A stretch of DNA of 64,000 nucleotides from Sutcliffiella cohnii (GTDB lineage: Bacteria; Bacillota; Bacilli; Bacillales; Bacillaceae_I), in NCBI RefSeq assembly GCF_002250055.1, contig NZ_CP018866.1, forward strand, positions 3,588,501 to 3,652,500. Reading direction: 5' to 3'. A model generated the notes under the pieces. That model was not told the DNA's origin. It did no database searches and was given only the letters and a program-made list of their open reading frames with translations. Both the position numbers and the translations under genes were made by a program. Shown here one piece after another: positions 47,034 through 55,455 of this stretch (within the stretch, counting starts at the first letter, position 1; every line of letters begins with the position of its first letter).

Positions 47034-48020
47034 TTGATACGTTTTGCTGTAATAGGAACAAACTGGATTACAGATAGCTTTATAGAAGCTGCAAGCCTAC
47101 ATAAAGATTTTCAATTAGTCGCCGTTTACTCTCGGGACAAGGAGCGAGCAAATCAGTTCGCTAGTAAGTATAATGTTGATACTACTTTTACAGACTTACA
47201 TGAGCTTGGTAAAAGTACGCTCGTAGATGCCGTTTATATAGCAAGCCCTAATTCCTTCCATGCTGAGCAAGCTTGTCTTCTAATGGGATACGGTAAACAC
47301 ATTCTTTGCGAGAAGCCATTAGCTTCCAATGTAAGAGAAGTCAGCATGATGGTAGAAATGGCAAAAAAACAAAATGTTTTATTAATGGAAGCTTTAAAAA
47401 CGACATTACTTCCAAATTTCAAAGTAATTCGTGACAACTTGCATAAAATTGGGAAGATCAGACGATATGTCGCATCGTATTGCCAATATTCTTCACGATA
47501 CGATGCTTTTAAAGAAGGAAACATACATAATGCATTTGATCCAACTTTTTCAAATGGATCCATAATGGACATTGGTATTTACTGTATATATCCTTGTATC
47601 GTTTTATTTGGCGAACCAGAAAATATACTAGCTAGTGGTTATAAGCTTTCTACTGGAGTAGATGGAGAAGGAACATTATTGTTAACATATAAGGAGATGG
47701 AAGGAGTAGCAATGCATTCCAAAATTTCAAACTCCTATTTCCCATCCGAAATTCAAGGAGAAAAAGGGAGCATCATTATTGATAAAATCCATACTCCAGA
47801 ACATGTTCAAATTCGATATCGTGATGGTTCGATCGAAGACATTACGGTTCCACAACGACAACAATCTATGTACTATGAAGTAGAAGAGTTCCTTCACCTT
47901 CTAAAAACAGGGAGAAAAGAATCAACAATTAATTCGTATGAACATTCCTTATTAACAGCTAAAGTTATAGAAAGAGCAAGAAAGCAAATTGGTATTGTAT
48001 ATAAAGCTGTTAAGCAATAA
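47034..48020 (+). CDS. Gfo/Idh/MocA-family NAD(P)-dependent oxidoreductase
   Basis: A TTG start at 47034 with GAGGTGATAG upstream gives 328 residues. The N-terminal Rossmann domain has RFAVIGTNWITDSFIEAASL and HILCEKPLASNVREVSMMVE with the EKP catalytic triad Lys. The C-terminal domain has FSNGSIMDIGIYCIYPCIVL. It acts on a sugar or cyclitol-like substrate; the substrate is not shown. Confidence 0.9.
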   Translation: MIRFAVIGTNWITDSFIEAASLHKDFQLVAVYSRDKERANQFASKYNVDTTFTDLHELGKSTLVDAVYIASPNSFHAEQACLLMGYGKHILCEKPLASNVREVSMMVEMAKKQNVLLMEALKTTLLPNFKVIRDNLHKIGKIRRYVASYCQYSSRYDAFKEGNIHNAFDPTFSNGSIMDIGIYCIYPCIVLFGEPENILASGYKLSTGVDGEGTLLLTYKEMEGVAMHSKISNSYFPSEIQGEKGSIIIDKIHTPEHVQIRYRDGSIEDITVPQRQQSMYYEVEEFLHLLKTGRKESTINSYEHSLLTAKVIERARKQIGIVYKAVKQ

Positions 48021-48029
48021 GTATGTATA

Positions 48030-48065
48030 GGGATGGACTGAGGTTATCACAGCCATCCCTTTTTA
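48030..48065 (+). terminator. Terminator after the oxidoreductase gene
   Basis: GGGATGG and CCATCCC enclose a CTG/CAG inner pair and are followed by TTTTT. Confidence 0.85.
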
Positions 48066-48204
48066 TTACATATCTTTCATATACGCATAAAATTGTTTAT
48101 ACACTACTGCTCCTATACCTAAATATTCTACATAAGGGTCCATTTTCTTTTCCCATTTCGTATATAAGAAATACACGATTGTTACCTCCCACTAGTTATA
48201 TAGT

Positions 48205-49224
48205 TTATACTTCCTCTCCTATTAATGTTGATCTTTCAGGAAGCCAGTTTTGCAAATAATTTGGTAATGCTCCTTTTTTAGCAGTCATTGTCGTATGACC
48301 ACCGTCCACTAATTGGAATTGCTTATCATTGCTAGAAACGAGGTTCATAATAGGTTCAGATAAACTTGGTGGAACTAACTCATCATTTTTCGCTGCAACT
48401 ACTAATAAATTCATATCTATGTTCTTTAACAGCACATTTTTTCCTTTTATCTTTATTTCTCCATTAACTAACTTGTTATCTCGAACATAATCATTAACAA
48501 ACTGTTTTAACGCTTGACCTACAAAAGGGATATGTCCTTTTGTCCAATCATTAAACCGTTTCCAGCGTTCCACGTATTCTTTATTATTTGAGTTTTGTAG
48601 TAGAGCTAAATATTGGGTGTAATAGACAGGTACTGTAATCGAACGAATACCTGCTTCAATTAGAGGTGCAGGTAAAACACCGTACGCATCAAATAAATGA
48701 TCAAAACTGATATTCTCGTCCCTAAGAGCTGTAAGCCATCTATTAAATGAAGGTAGCTCACTAAAATCAATTGGTGTAACAACTAATATCAAATTTTTTA
48801 TTGACTCTGTGGCGATAGCCGCATACAACGTGGCAAATACCCCTCCAAGACAATAGCCGATAAGTGTTATTTCATCTGCTTTAGCATGTCGTAAAGTACG
48901 TTGAACTCCTTTTTGTATATAATCTACAATATAATGATCAATTGTAATGTGACTATCTTCGTATCCTGGTATGCCGAAGTCTAACAAGTATACGTCATAA
49001 CCGTTTTGAACAAATGATTCAATCATACTTGCTCCAGGATATAAATCTAAAATGAATGGTTGATTAACTAGAGAATAAATGAGGAAAAGTGGTTCTTTAT
49101 ACGTTTTTTGGGCTGAAGGATAATACCAAAGAGTTGCTTTATTTTTTTTCCATATTGCCTTACGAGCTGTAGGACCTCCAATTGATGGCGATTTTCTCCA
49201 ATTAGAAGGTATTGAATCTCTCAT
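48205..49224 (-). CDS. phaC: PHA synthase PhaC (class III/IV)
   Basis: The 339-residue protein has the PhaC lipase-like box GYCLGG with catalytic Cys125, LLDFGIPGYEDSHITIDHYI and WVNDW-like FNRWLTALRDE segments. The catalytic Asp lies in VAAKNDELVPP and His in DGGHTTM. Its length fits the small class III/IV synthases. It polymerises hydroxyacyl-CoA into storage granules with the partner subunit encoded upstream (49224-49688). The start overlaps the upstream stop. Confidence 0.93.
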   Translation of the reverse strand: MRDSIPSNWRKSPSIGGPTARKAIWKKNKATLWYYPSAQKTYKEPLFLIYSLVNQPFILDLYPGASMIESFVQNGYDVYLLDFGIPGYEDSHITIDHYIVDYIQKGVQRTLRHAKADEITLIGYCLGGVFATLYAAIATESIKNLILVVTPIDFSELPSFNRWLTALRDENISFDHLFDAYGVLPAPLIEAGIRSITVPVYYTQYLALLQNSNNKEYVERWKRFNDWTKGHIPFVGQALKQFVNDYVRDNKLVNGEIKIKGKNVLLKNIDMNLLVVAAKNDELVPPSLSEPIMNLVSSNDKQFQLVDGGHTTMTAKKGALPNYLQNWLPERSTLIGEEV

Positions 49225-49688
49225 TAGATTGAATCCCCTTCTTCTGTTCGCCTTACTTTTTGTTCCTTCCCAAGAGTACGGGATAAAATAAGTCTTTTAC
49301 TTGTATCCTTTATTTCCACTGTTTCCTTTGGCTTTTTTTCCATAATGAAATTCATCGTCGGTAACTCACTTGCATTTTTTTTCATTTCTTCAATATAGTC
49401 TTTCAAATCTAGTAATTGCTCTTCTAAACGATCAATTTTTTCTTCTACTTGAATAACTAATCTTGCTGTGTTAGCAATATCATTTTTCGTTGGTAAATTA
49501 AAATGAATGGACAATAGCTCCATATATTGCTGTAGTTGATTTAATACTGTTCCATATATTTCACTACTTATCGCTGTTTGTTGAACAAGATCCTCACGGT
49601 TTAATAGCTTTTGAATACTGTCGTTTATTTTTTTTTCAATTTGTATCGCTTTTTTTCGAATCTCTTTATTTTTATCTAGGTTTGACAT
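49224..49688 (-). CDS. PhaR/PhaE-like PHA synthase subunit
   Basis: The protein is 154 residues from ATG 49688 (AAGGAG upstream). It is helical with coiled coils (KKAIQIEKKINDSIQKLLNR, then RLVIQVEEKIDRLEEQLLDL) and a Pro/Lys tail, matching PhaR/PhaE-type partners that form the active synthase with PhaC. The stop overlaps the phaC start. Sequence alone does not separate PhaR from PhaE. Confidence 0.75.
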   Translation of the reverse strand: MSNLDKNKEIRKKAIQIEKKINDSIQKLLNREDLVQQTAISSEIYGTVLNQLQQYMELLSIHFNLPTKNDIANTARLVIQVEEKIDRLEEQLLDLKDYIEEMKKNASELPTMNFIMEKKPKETVEIKDTSKRLILSRTLGKEQKVRRTEEGDSI

Positions 49689-49736
49689 TTCCTGCACTCC
49701 TTTATTTTTAAAGAAATATACTCCTACATACTTCCA

Positions 49737-50516
49737 TTAAACTAAAGCTGTAATACCGCCATCTATTACGATTACTTGACCGATGCAATAATCTGAAGCT
49801 TTTGAAGCAAGAAAAAGTGTTGCACCTTTTAGATCGTCACTATTTCCAAATCGACCAGCTGGTATATGTTTCACTACTTGCGCATTAACATCTTTTAACA
49901 CTTTTTCTGTTATTTTTGTTGGAAAAAACCCTGGAGCAATGGCATTAACTTGGATATTAAATCTTGCTAGTTTAACTGCTAAATCTTTTGTAAAAGTGAG
50001 AATCGCCCCTTTACTAGTATTGTAGGCAATAGTATCTAGTAATTCTGGAAACGTTCCTCCCATTCCCGTAACGGATGCTATATTAATGATTTTTCCTTTA
50101 CGCTGCTTCATCATTACTTTTGCAACCGCTTGACTGAAGAGGAAGGTACCTTTTACATTAACATCCATGACTTTGTCCCATTTTTCTTCGGGAAAATCAA
50201 TGAATGGAGAAATCCAAGAGGTACCGCTATTATTAATTAAAATGTCTATTTGTCCGAACTTTTCCATTGTTGCTTGAATGACGGCTTCAATTTCTTCACC
50301 TTTAGTCACATCACAAGAAATGGCTAACGTTTGTACTCCTGCTTCTTCTTCCAATTGTTTACACGTTTGTTTGCAAATTTCTTCATTTCTTGAGCAAATG
50401 ACAATATTCGCACCTGCTCTCGCAAGTACATTAGCCATTTGTGCACCAAGCCCTTTTCCTCCACCTGTTATAATAGCTGTTTTACCCTTTAACTGAAAAA
50501 GGTCATTTGGATGCAT
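49737..50516 (-). CDS. SDR-family reductase, PhaB-like
   Basis: The 259-residue enzyme has the classic SDR pattern: TGGGKGLGAQMANVLARAGA, NNSGTSWISPF, catalytic Ser in INIASVTGMGG and YNTSKGA with YxxxK. Beside a PHA synthase it likely reduces acetoacetyl-CoA to (R)-3-hydroxybutyryl-CoA, which is the PhaB step. Gluconate-type reductase is an alternative from sequence alone. Confidence 0.78.
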   Translation of the reverse strand: MHPNDLFQLKGKTAIITGGGKGLGAQMANVLARAGANIVICSRNEEICKQTCKQLEEEAGVQTLAISCDVTKGEEIEAVIQATMEKFGQIDILINNSGTSWISPFIDFPEEKWDKVMDVNVKGTFLFSQAVAKVMMKQRKGKIINIASVTGMGGTFPELLDTIAYNTSKGAILTFTKDLAVKLARFNIQVNAIAPGFFPTKITEKVLKDVNAQVVKHIPAGRFGNSDDLKGATLFLASKASDYCIGQVIVIDGGITALV

Positions 50517-50762
50517 TTAGTTAAACCTCCTATCATAGCAAACAGTAAAGGTTTTCCCCCTACTAATTTTTGATTAAACAAATCGATGAAGTACCTCCTA
50601 TACTCTAACCGTTACTTCTTTTTCAATAGAGTATTTCGGATGCTTTCACCCGTTTAAATCCAATTTTCTTTCATTAACCGTTCTCTACATTATAGTTACC
50701 ATTCCATCAACCCGTGAGAAAATTGATATAACCGCCCCCGCATATTTTAATAGGGTTAGTAG
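50517..50762. other. Upstream region of the pha operon, no gene seen
   Basis: This AT-rich interval precedes the phaB-like start on minus and holds no convincing gene. The structured repeat starts at 50763. It presumably carries the pha promoter, but no clear consensus was resolved. Confidence 0.4.
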
Positions 50763-51090
50763 AAAAGCGGAGGCGGCTCGTTTAGGTCCAATCAAACTGG
50801 AGCTTTTCCGCAGGAGATATAGGAAACACGACGAACGAGAGTGAGTCGATGTTGACTTATCGTACGGAGGAAAAGTGAAGTTTGAGCCGGACCTAGCCGC
50901 CGGAGCTAGACAAAGAAAAGCGGAGATGGCTCGTTTAGGTCCAATCAAACTGGAGCTTTTCCGCAGGAGATATAGGAAACACGACGAACGAGAGTGAGTC
51001 CATGTTGACTTATCGTACGGAGGAAAAGTGAAGTTTGAGCAGGACCTAGCCACCGGAGCTAGACAATGAAAAGCGGAGGCGTAACGGCAA
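50763..51090. repeat. Tandem 153-bp structured repeat element (two full copies, third truncated)
   Basis: Copies begin with AAAAGCGGAG at 50763, 50916 and 51069, exactly 153 bases apart, and end in CGGAGCTAGACA. Each copy folds on itself: GGCGGC with GCCGCC, TAGGTCC with GGACCTA, TCAAACT with AGTTTGA, CTTTTCC with GGAAAAG. The apex carries GTTGACTTATCG. Between copy 1 and copy 2 one outer pair changes from C-G to T-A, a compensated change, while its neighbour becomes a mismatch. The open frame across it arises from the multiple-of-three length. Confidence 0.9.
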
Positions 51091-51103
51091 ACTGACTCCA
51101 AAA

Positions 51104-51133
51104 AAAGAAAAGTCCACCATTGGACTTTTCTTG
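51104..51133. terminator. Terminator of sspH
   Basis: AGAAAAGTCCA and TGGACTTTTCT form an 11-base stem with a short loop; the minus side is followed by TTTTTT. It lies between the repeat and sspH. Confidence 0.85.
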
Positions 51134-51151
51134 ACAACCTTTATATAAAAT

Positions 51152-51334
51152 TTACTCTTCTTCGACTAACTCAGACACGTCAACAGTTGTTCGTTCTTCT
51201 CCTGGACCTCTTAAATGCACTGTTGCAGTTTTACCATCTTCACTTAATCCATCAATCCATACAGAAGTGCCATGATACTTTACATCAATCTCTGCAGGGG
51301 ATGATAAAATTTGGCGAACACGTCTCGTATCCAT
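51152..51334 (-). CDS. sspH: H-type small acid-soluble spore protein
   Basis: The 60-residue protein matches SspH: MDTRRVRQILSSPAEIDVKY, then GTSVWIDGLSEDGKTATVHL and the acidic end VDVSELVEEE. It is made in the developing spore under SigG in B. subtilis. It marks the organism as endospore-forming. Confidence 0.93.
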   Translation of the reverse strand: MDTRRVRQILSSPAEIDVKYHGTSVWIDGLSEDGKTATVHLRGPGEERTTVDVSELVEEE

Positions 51335-51453
51335 TGCTCTTACCTCCTACAATCATCTTTTCTAAATTATTGTTCCTTCACAAGTAATTTTTATACCGAC
51401 ACCGTTTACTCTCTACCCTTTTCTGTCAACAATAGTACTTGAGGTGAAATAAG

Positions 51454-51696
51454 TTGAAATTAAACGATATCGAAAAAACCACATTAAGTAACGCGATAGA
51501 TCAAATGAATGAAAGTCTAGATAAGTTTATCGAGCTTTACAATGAAGCTGAAGAAGATAAAGAAATTATTACTTTTGACGAAGAAGTTGTGAAATTAATA
51601 CAAACAGGTATGGATACATATGGAGAAGAAGCAATTACGAAAAAAATTAATACGATTGTAAAAGAAGTACTATCGCTTATTACAGAACAGGAGTAA
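51454..51696 (+). CDS. mstX: Mistic (MstX) homologue, short form
   Basis: A TTG start at 51454 with GAGGTG upstream gives 80 residues that align with the C-terminal part of B. subtilis Mistic (IDQMNESLDKFIELYNEAEE, MDTYGEEAITKKINTIVKEV). The N-terminal stretch of the B. subtilis protein is absent, a common short form. Mistic helps membrane insertion and is expressed with the potassium channel YugO, the next gene here. Confidence 0.92.
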   Translation: MKLNDIEKTTLSNAIDQMNESLDKFIELYNEAEEDKEIITFDEEVVKLIQTGMDTYGEEAITKKINTIVKEVLSLITEQE

Positions 51697-51701
51697 TACC
51701 A

Positions 51702-52712
51702 TTGGCAAAAAAGCAATATCGTGTTCCTATATATTTCCAATGGATAAAGTCACCTATAGTACTACGCATTTTATTTCTCATTATTATATTAAACATTTCG
51801 TTTGGGACGGTCATTCATTTTGTAGAGCCCGAGGAATTCCCGTTAATCTTTGATGGTGTTTGGTGGGCAATTGTAACTACAGCTACACTTGGTTATGGAG
51901 ATTTTGTTCCAGTAAGTATTACTGGCCGTATTATTGCGATTGTGCTCATATTAATTGGAACTGGTTTTGTCACTACTTATTTCGTTATGTTAGCTACAAA
52001 TACTGTAAAAATACAAAACGCGATTTTGGAGGGTAAGGTGAAATATCAAGGTCAAGATCATATCGTTATTATTGGTTGGAATGAGAGAGTTCGTGAAACA
52101 CTTGAGCAATTAAAAGAAATTGTCAACAAGCCTATGTCTATCGTATTAATTGATGAAAGTTTAAAGGAATTACCTATTCAAGACATTCCTATTCATTTTA
52201 TTAAAGGTAATTCTACATTTGATCATGTACTACTGGAAGCTAATATTCCGAAAGCTAAAATTGTTATTATTACAGCAGATCAAAGTAAAGAGGAAGCACA
52301 AGCTGATATGAACACGATAATTACTCTGTTAAGTGTGAAAGGATTAAACCCAAACGTATACACAATTGTTGAAATTTTAACTTCTGCTCAACTCAAAAAT
52401 GCAGATCGAGCTGGAGCTGACGAAATCATCCAAACAAATATGCTTTCTAGCTACGTCATAATAAATAGTGTTATGTCAAACGGAATGTCTAATACGTTAT
52501 TAAAGCTGTTAGATCAATTAAAAGGAAGCAAGCTTACATTTGTTGATGTAAAGGAAGAGTACTTGTATAAAACTTATCAAGAATTACTTAATGAATTATT
52601 GGTACAAAATCAATTAGTTATTGGAATTAAAAGAAGAGGAGAAACGATAGTAAATCCTCCTCTTTTAACAGAAATTAAAGAACATGATCGTTTACTTATT
52701 ATTAAGAGCTAG
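51702..52712 (+). CDS. yugO: Potassium channel YugO
   Basis: The protein, 336 residues from TTG 51702 (AGGAG upstream), has a two-segment pore with the selectivity filter TTATLGYGDFVPV and then a cytoplasmic RCK/TrkA-N domain (DHIVIIGWNERVRETLEQLK, then SMNTIITLLSVKGLNP-type). In B. subtilis YugO drives electrical signalling in biofilms and is cotranscribed with mstX. Five bases separate mstX from yugO. Confidence 0.95.
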   Translation: MAKKQYRVPIYFQWIKSPIVLRILFLIIILNISFGTVIHFVEPEEFPLIFDGVWWAIVTTATLGYGDFVPVSITGRIIAIVLILIGTGFVTTYFVMLATNTVKIQNAILEGKVKYQGQDHIVIIGWNERVRETLEQLKEIVNKPMSIVLIDESLKELPIQDIPIHFIKGNSTFDHVLLEANIPKAKIVIITADQSKEEAQADMNTIITLLSVKGLNPNVYTIVEILTSAQLKNADRAGADEIIQTNMLSSYVIINSVMSNGMSNTLLKLLDQLKGSKLTFVDVKEEYLYKTYQELLNELLVQNQLVIGIKRRGETIVNPPLLTEIKEHDRLLIIKS

Positions 52713-52714
52713 AG

Positions 52715-53128
52715 TTAAGAAGGAATTAATACTGCTTCTAATTCTTGAACAAGAGCTTTCCCAAGGTCAACGTACTTTTGAGGAAACTGTGCATCGGGAT
52801 CTTGTGGTTCTTGGAACTGGTTGAATGATGCTGAGAAATTCCCTATATTTGAATCGTGATCATCATCGACTCCTATTTGATATTTATGAGAGAGTAAAAA
52901 CGGACGTCCTAATTTCACTTTTGTTCCATGTGAGTCCAGTTGTCCATCTACAGCCTGGAAAGGAACACGGAGAAATTGGTAGCCTACTTCGTCATCAATT
53001 TTATAATCAAAATAGCCGTGATCGTAATCCCAATTTCCGCCAATAACATAATTCAATTCTTTTAACTGTAGCTCAAATTGATAAAGTTCATTTTCTAACC
53101 CCTCAATTTTAGAAGGAATTGGAATCAT
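52715..53128 (-). CDS. yugN: YugN-family protein
   Basis: The 137-residue protein contains EGLENELYQFELQLKELNYV, WDYDHGYFDYKIDDEVGYQF and LGRPFLLSHKYQIGVDDDHD, typical of YugN-like proteins of Bacillus. Its function is unknown. It faces yugO head-on (stops two bases apart), as in the B. subtilis yug region. Confidence 0.85.
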   Translation of the reverse strand: MIPIPSKIEGLENELYQFELQLKELNYVIGGNWDYDHGYFDYKIDDEVGYQFLRVPFQAVDGQLDSHGTKVKLGRPFLLSHKYQIGVDDDHDSNIGNFSASFNQFQEPQDPDAQFPQKYVDLGKALVQELEAVLIPS

Positions 53129-53200
53129 GACAACACCTCCCTTTATTAAGTAGGTTGCCCTTTAAAAAAATAGTCATGCAGCAGGTACAAGAGTGTTTAT

Positions 53201-53239
53201 AAAAAAAGCTACGACTAAATAAAATAGTCGTAGCTTTTG
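53201..53239 (-). terminator. Terminator of pgi
   Basis: AAAGCTACGACTA and TAGTCGTAGCTTT form a 13-base stem; on minus it is followed by TTTTTTT. It lies between pgi and yugN. Confidence 0.85.
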
Positions 53240-53241
53240 TT

Positions 53242-53262
53242 TATCTAGCTCCAGCGCTTAGG
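53242..53262. repeat. Fragment of the 153-bp repeat family, inverted
   Basis: TATCTAGCTCCAGCGCTTAG is the inverted end of the same repeat (CGGAGCTAGA end). Only the terminal part is present, next to pgi. Confidence 0.55.
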
Positions 53263-53283
53263 GCTGGCTCTGCTAAAATGTTC

Positions 53284-54633
53284 TTATTTCAAACGTTTTT
53301 CTAGCTCAGCTTTTACTTCTTCAAACCCTGGTTTACCTAGTAGCGCAAACATATTCACTTTATATGCTTCCACTCCAGGTTGATCAAATGGATTTACTCC
53401 AAGTAAATAACCACTCATTGCACAAGCTTTTTCAAAGAAATAAACAAGATATCCAAAAGTGTATGCATCCATAGATGGGATGTTTACTACTAGGTTTGGA
53501 ACTCCTCCATCTGTATGAGCAAGCATCGTTCCTTCGAAAGCTTTTGTATTAACAAAATCAACTGTTTGGCCAGCTAAATAATTGAGCCCATCCAAATCAG
53601 CTGCTTCTTCTTCAATCGTTAATTCATGACGTGGTTTTTCAACTTTTATAATTGTTTCAAAAAGATCACGACGTCCTTCTTGTACGTATTGACCTAATGA
53701 GTGAAGGTCTGTGGAAAAATTAGCAGATGAAGGAAAGATTCCTTTTTGGTCTTTCCCTTCACTTTCTCCAAACAATTGCTTCCACCATTCAGAGAAATAT
53801 TGCAGACCTGGCTCATAGTTAATTAACATTTCAATTGTTTTACCTTTGTTATATAAAACATTACGAACTACCGCATATTGATATGCTGCGTTTTCTTCAA
53901 GCTCTGATTTACCATATTCTTCGCTAGCATCTGCAGCACCTTTCATCATTGCTTCAATATCTACACCAGTTACTGCAATTGGCAATAAACCTACTGCTGT
54001 TAAAACAGAATAACGTCCTCCAACATCATCTGGAATGATGAAACTTTCATAACCCTCTTCTGTTGCTAACGTTTTTAGTGCCCCACGCGCCTTATCAGTA
54101 GTCGCGTAAATTCGGTGTTTCGCTTCTTCTTTTCCGTACTTCTCTTCTAATAGCTTACGGAAAATACGGAACGCTATTGCCGGCTCCGTTGTTGTACCTG
54201 ATTTTGAAATAACGTTAATAGAGAAATCTCTTCCATCTAATAAATCCATTAAGTCTTTCATATAAGTAGAGCTAATATTATTTCCGACAAAAACTACTTG
54301 TGGAGTTTTACGTTGCTCTTTCGCTAAAGCATTGTAAAAAGAATGGTTTAACATTTCAATTGCAGCGCGTGCGCCTAAATAAGATCCACCAATTCCAATT
54401 ACAAGAAGTATGTCAGAGTCTTCTTTTATTTTTTCCGCACTTTTTACGATTCGAGAAAATTCCTCTTTATCATAATTAGTAGGAAGGTCAATCCAGCCTA
54501 AATAGTCATTACCTGTTCCTGTTTTTTCATGTAAAGAATGGTGAGCAACTTTTACCGCATCTCTTAAGTATGTAATTTCATGTTCACCGAAAAATGATAA
54601 AGCTTTACTGTAATCAAAGCTAATATGTGCCAT
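53284..54633 (-). CDS. pgi: Glucose-6-phosphate isomerase
   Basis: The 449-residue enzyme has [59 protein letters not shown] and [20 protein letters not shown], all Pgi signatures. It interconverts glucose 6-phosphate and fructose 6-phosphate. A promoter is visible at 54674-54702. It sits beside yugN and mrp as in B. subtilis. Confidence 0.97.
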   Translation of the reverse strand: MAHISFDYSKALSFFGEHEITYLRDAVKVAHHSLHEKTGTGNDYLGWIDLPTNYDKEEFSRIVKSAEKIKEDSDILLVIGIGGSYLGARAAIEMLNHSFYNALAKEQRKTPQVVFVGNNISSTYMKDLMDLLDGRDFSINVISKSGTTTEPAIAFRIFRKLLEEKYGKEEAKHRIYATTDKARGALKTLATEEGYESFIIPDDVGGRYSVLTAVGLLPIAVTGVDIEAMMKGAADASEEYGKSELEENAAYQYAVVRNVLYNKGKTIEMLINYEPGLQYFSEWWKQLFGESEGKDQKGIFPSSANFSTDLHSLGQYVQEGRRDLFETIIKVEKPRHELTIEEEAADLDGLNYLAGQTVDFVNTKAFEGTMLAHTDGGVPNLVVNIPSMDAYTFGYLVYFFEKACAMSGYLLGVNPFDQPGVEAYKVNMFALLGKPGFEEVKAELEKRLK

Positions 54634-54673
54634 TTATTTGCCTCCTAAAAACATATTGACCATACCAATTTTC

Positions 54674-54702
54674 ACTTTACAGAAAGAAAGTGAATAATTC
54701 AA
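54674..54702 (-). promoter_or_regulatory. SigA-like promoter of pgi
   Basis: On minus, TTGAAT (54697-54702) and TAAAGT (54674-54679) are 17 bases apart, about 40 bases before the pgi start codon. The rest of the 54634-54863 interval shows no gene. Confidence 0.5.
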
Positions 54703-54863
54703 GAACTCACCTCTAGTTGAAAACGTATACATAGAAAATGTTTTATGTTTGTTCAAAAAGGTATTGAAAAAGTGCAAATATAGTAATAATTTCAAAAAAA
54801 TTCAACGAAAGAAAACACCAACATTATATTTAAATAATTTCTCTTACGTATTACCTTAAAAAA

Positions 54864-54946
54864 CGGCTATACTAATGTATAACCGCAATTTTGAAAAAAT
54901 TTAAACAAAACGAATAAATTTGACGGCTATACTTTTTGTATAACCG
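54864..54946 (-). terminator. Twin hairpins after the 82-residue gene
   Basis: CGGCTATAC-TAAT-GTATAACCG (54864-54885) and CGGCTATAC-TTTTT-GTATAACCG (54924-54946) are nearly identical hairpins 60 bases apart. On minus the second to be transcribed is followed by TTTTTTAA, so it is a real terminator for the gene at 54949. The first lies three bases past the stop codon. Confidence 0.75.
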
Positions 54947-54948
54947 CC

Positions 54949-55197
54949 TTATGTTGGTTCTACTTCTTCTTGCTCTTCTTTTTTGTTTTTTGCAACAACA
55001 CGAATATACTCCCGGGGTTTAAACGGCTGTATCTGATTATACGTATCTTGATTATTCCCCACTAATACTACTGATGGGTCATAGCTTTGGTACATCTGAT
55101 TAGTATAATCTTTTTTCGTGTCTACATGGAGCCACCATGCGCCTGCAAATAATGAAGAAAAGATGGATAGAGCAACAGCAGCTTTTCTTTTTACCAT
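54949..55197 (-). CDS. Small membrane-anchored protein, unknown function
   Basis: The 82-residue protein begins MVKRKAAVALSIFSSLFAGA, a signal anchor, followed by an exterior part (YDPSVVLVGNNQDTYNQIQP, then REYIRVVAKNKKEEQEE). It has no known domain. It diverges from the mrp operon. The family is not recognised. Confidence 0.55.
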   Translation of the reverse strand: MVKRKAAVALSIFSSLFAGAWWLHVDTKKDYTNQMYQSYDPSVVLVGNNQDTYNQIQPFKPREYIRVVAKNKKEEQEEVEPT

Positions 55198-55394
55198 AAA
55201 CCTACCACCACCCTAGTAATAGCGTGGCTAAAATTGTCGTTTTTTATTCAAAAAAAAATTTTTTTCGTGATTTTTTCCTAGTTTCTATTTATTTAATATA
55301 GTTTGGAAAAGTTGCTAATACTAGTAGGCAGTTAGGATGCACACTAATTTATTTTAGTATATAATCTTAATAGTAATCATTCTTAAATAAAAAT

Positions 55395-55423
55395 AACCTT
55401 CTTTATAATTTATAAAGAAGGTT
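55395..55423 (+). promoter_or_regulatory. 13-bp inverted repeat in the mrp leader
   Basis: AACCTTCTTTATA and TATAAAGAAGGTT, with a three-base centre, lie about 20 bases before the mrpA ribosome binding site (GAGGAGG). No T run follows. It may be an operator or a translational control hairpin. Confidence 0.45.
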
Positions 55424-55455
55424 AAATATTATACAGAATAGAGGAGGTTAACATC

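Noticed and set aside
48023..48259. 78-codon plus-strand open frame after the oxidoreductase gene
   Set aside because: It contains the terminator hairpin, has no ribosome binding site and overlaps the phaC end.
50685..51137. A 150-codon minus-strand open frame with an internal repeated peptide
   Set aside because: It arises because the 153-bp repeat length is a multiple of three. It has no ribosome binding site and consists of the structured repeat.
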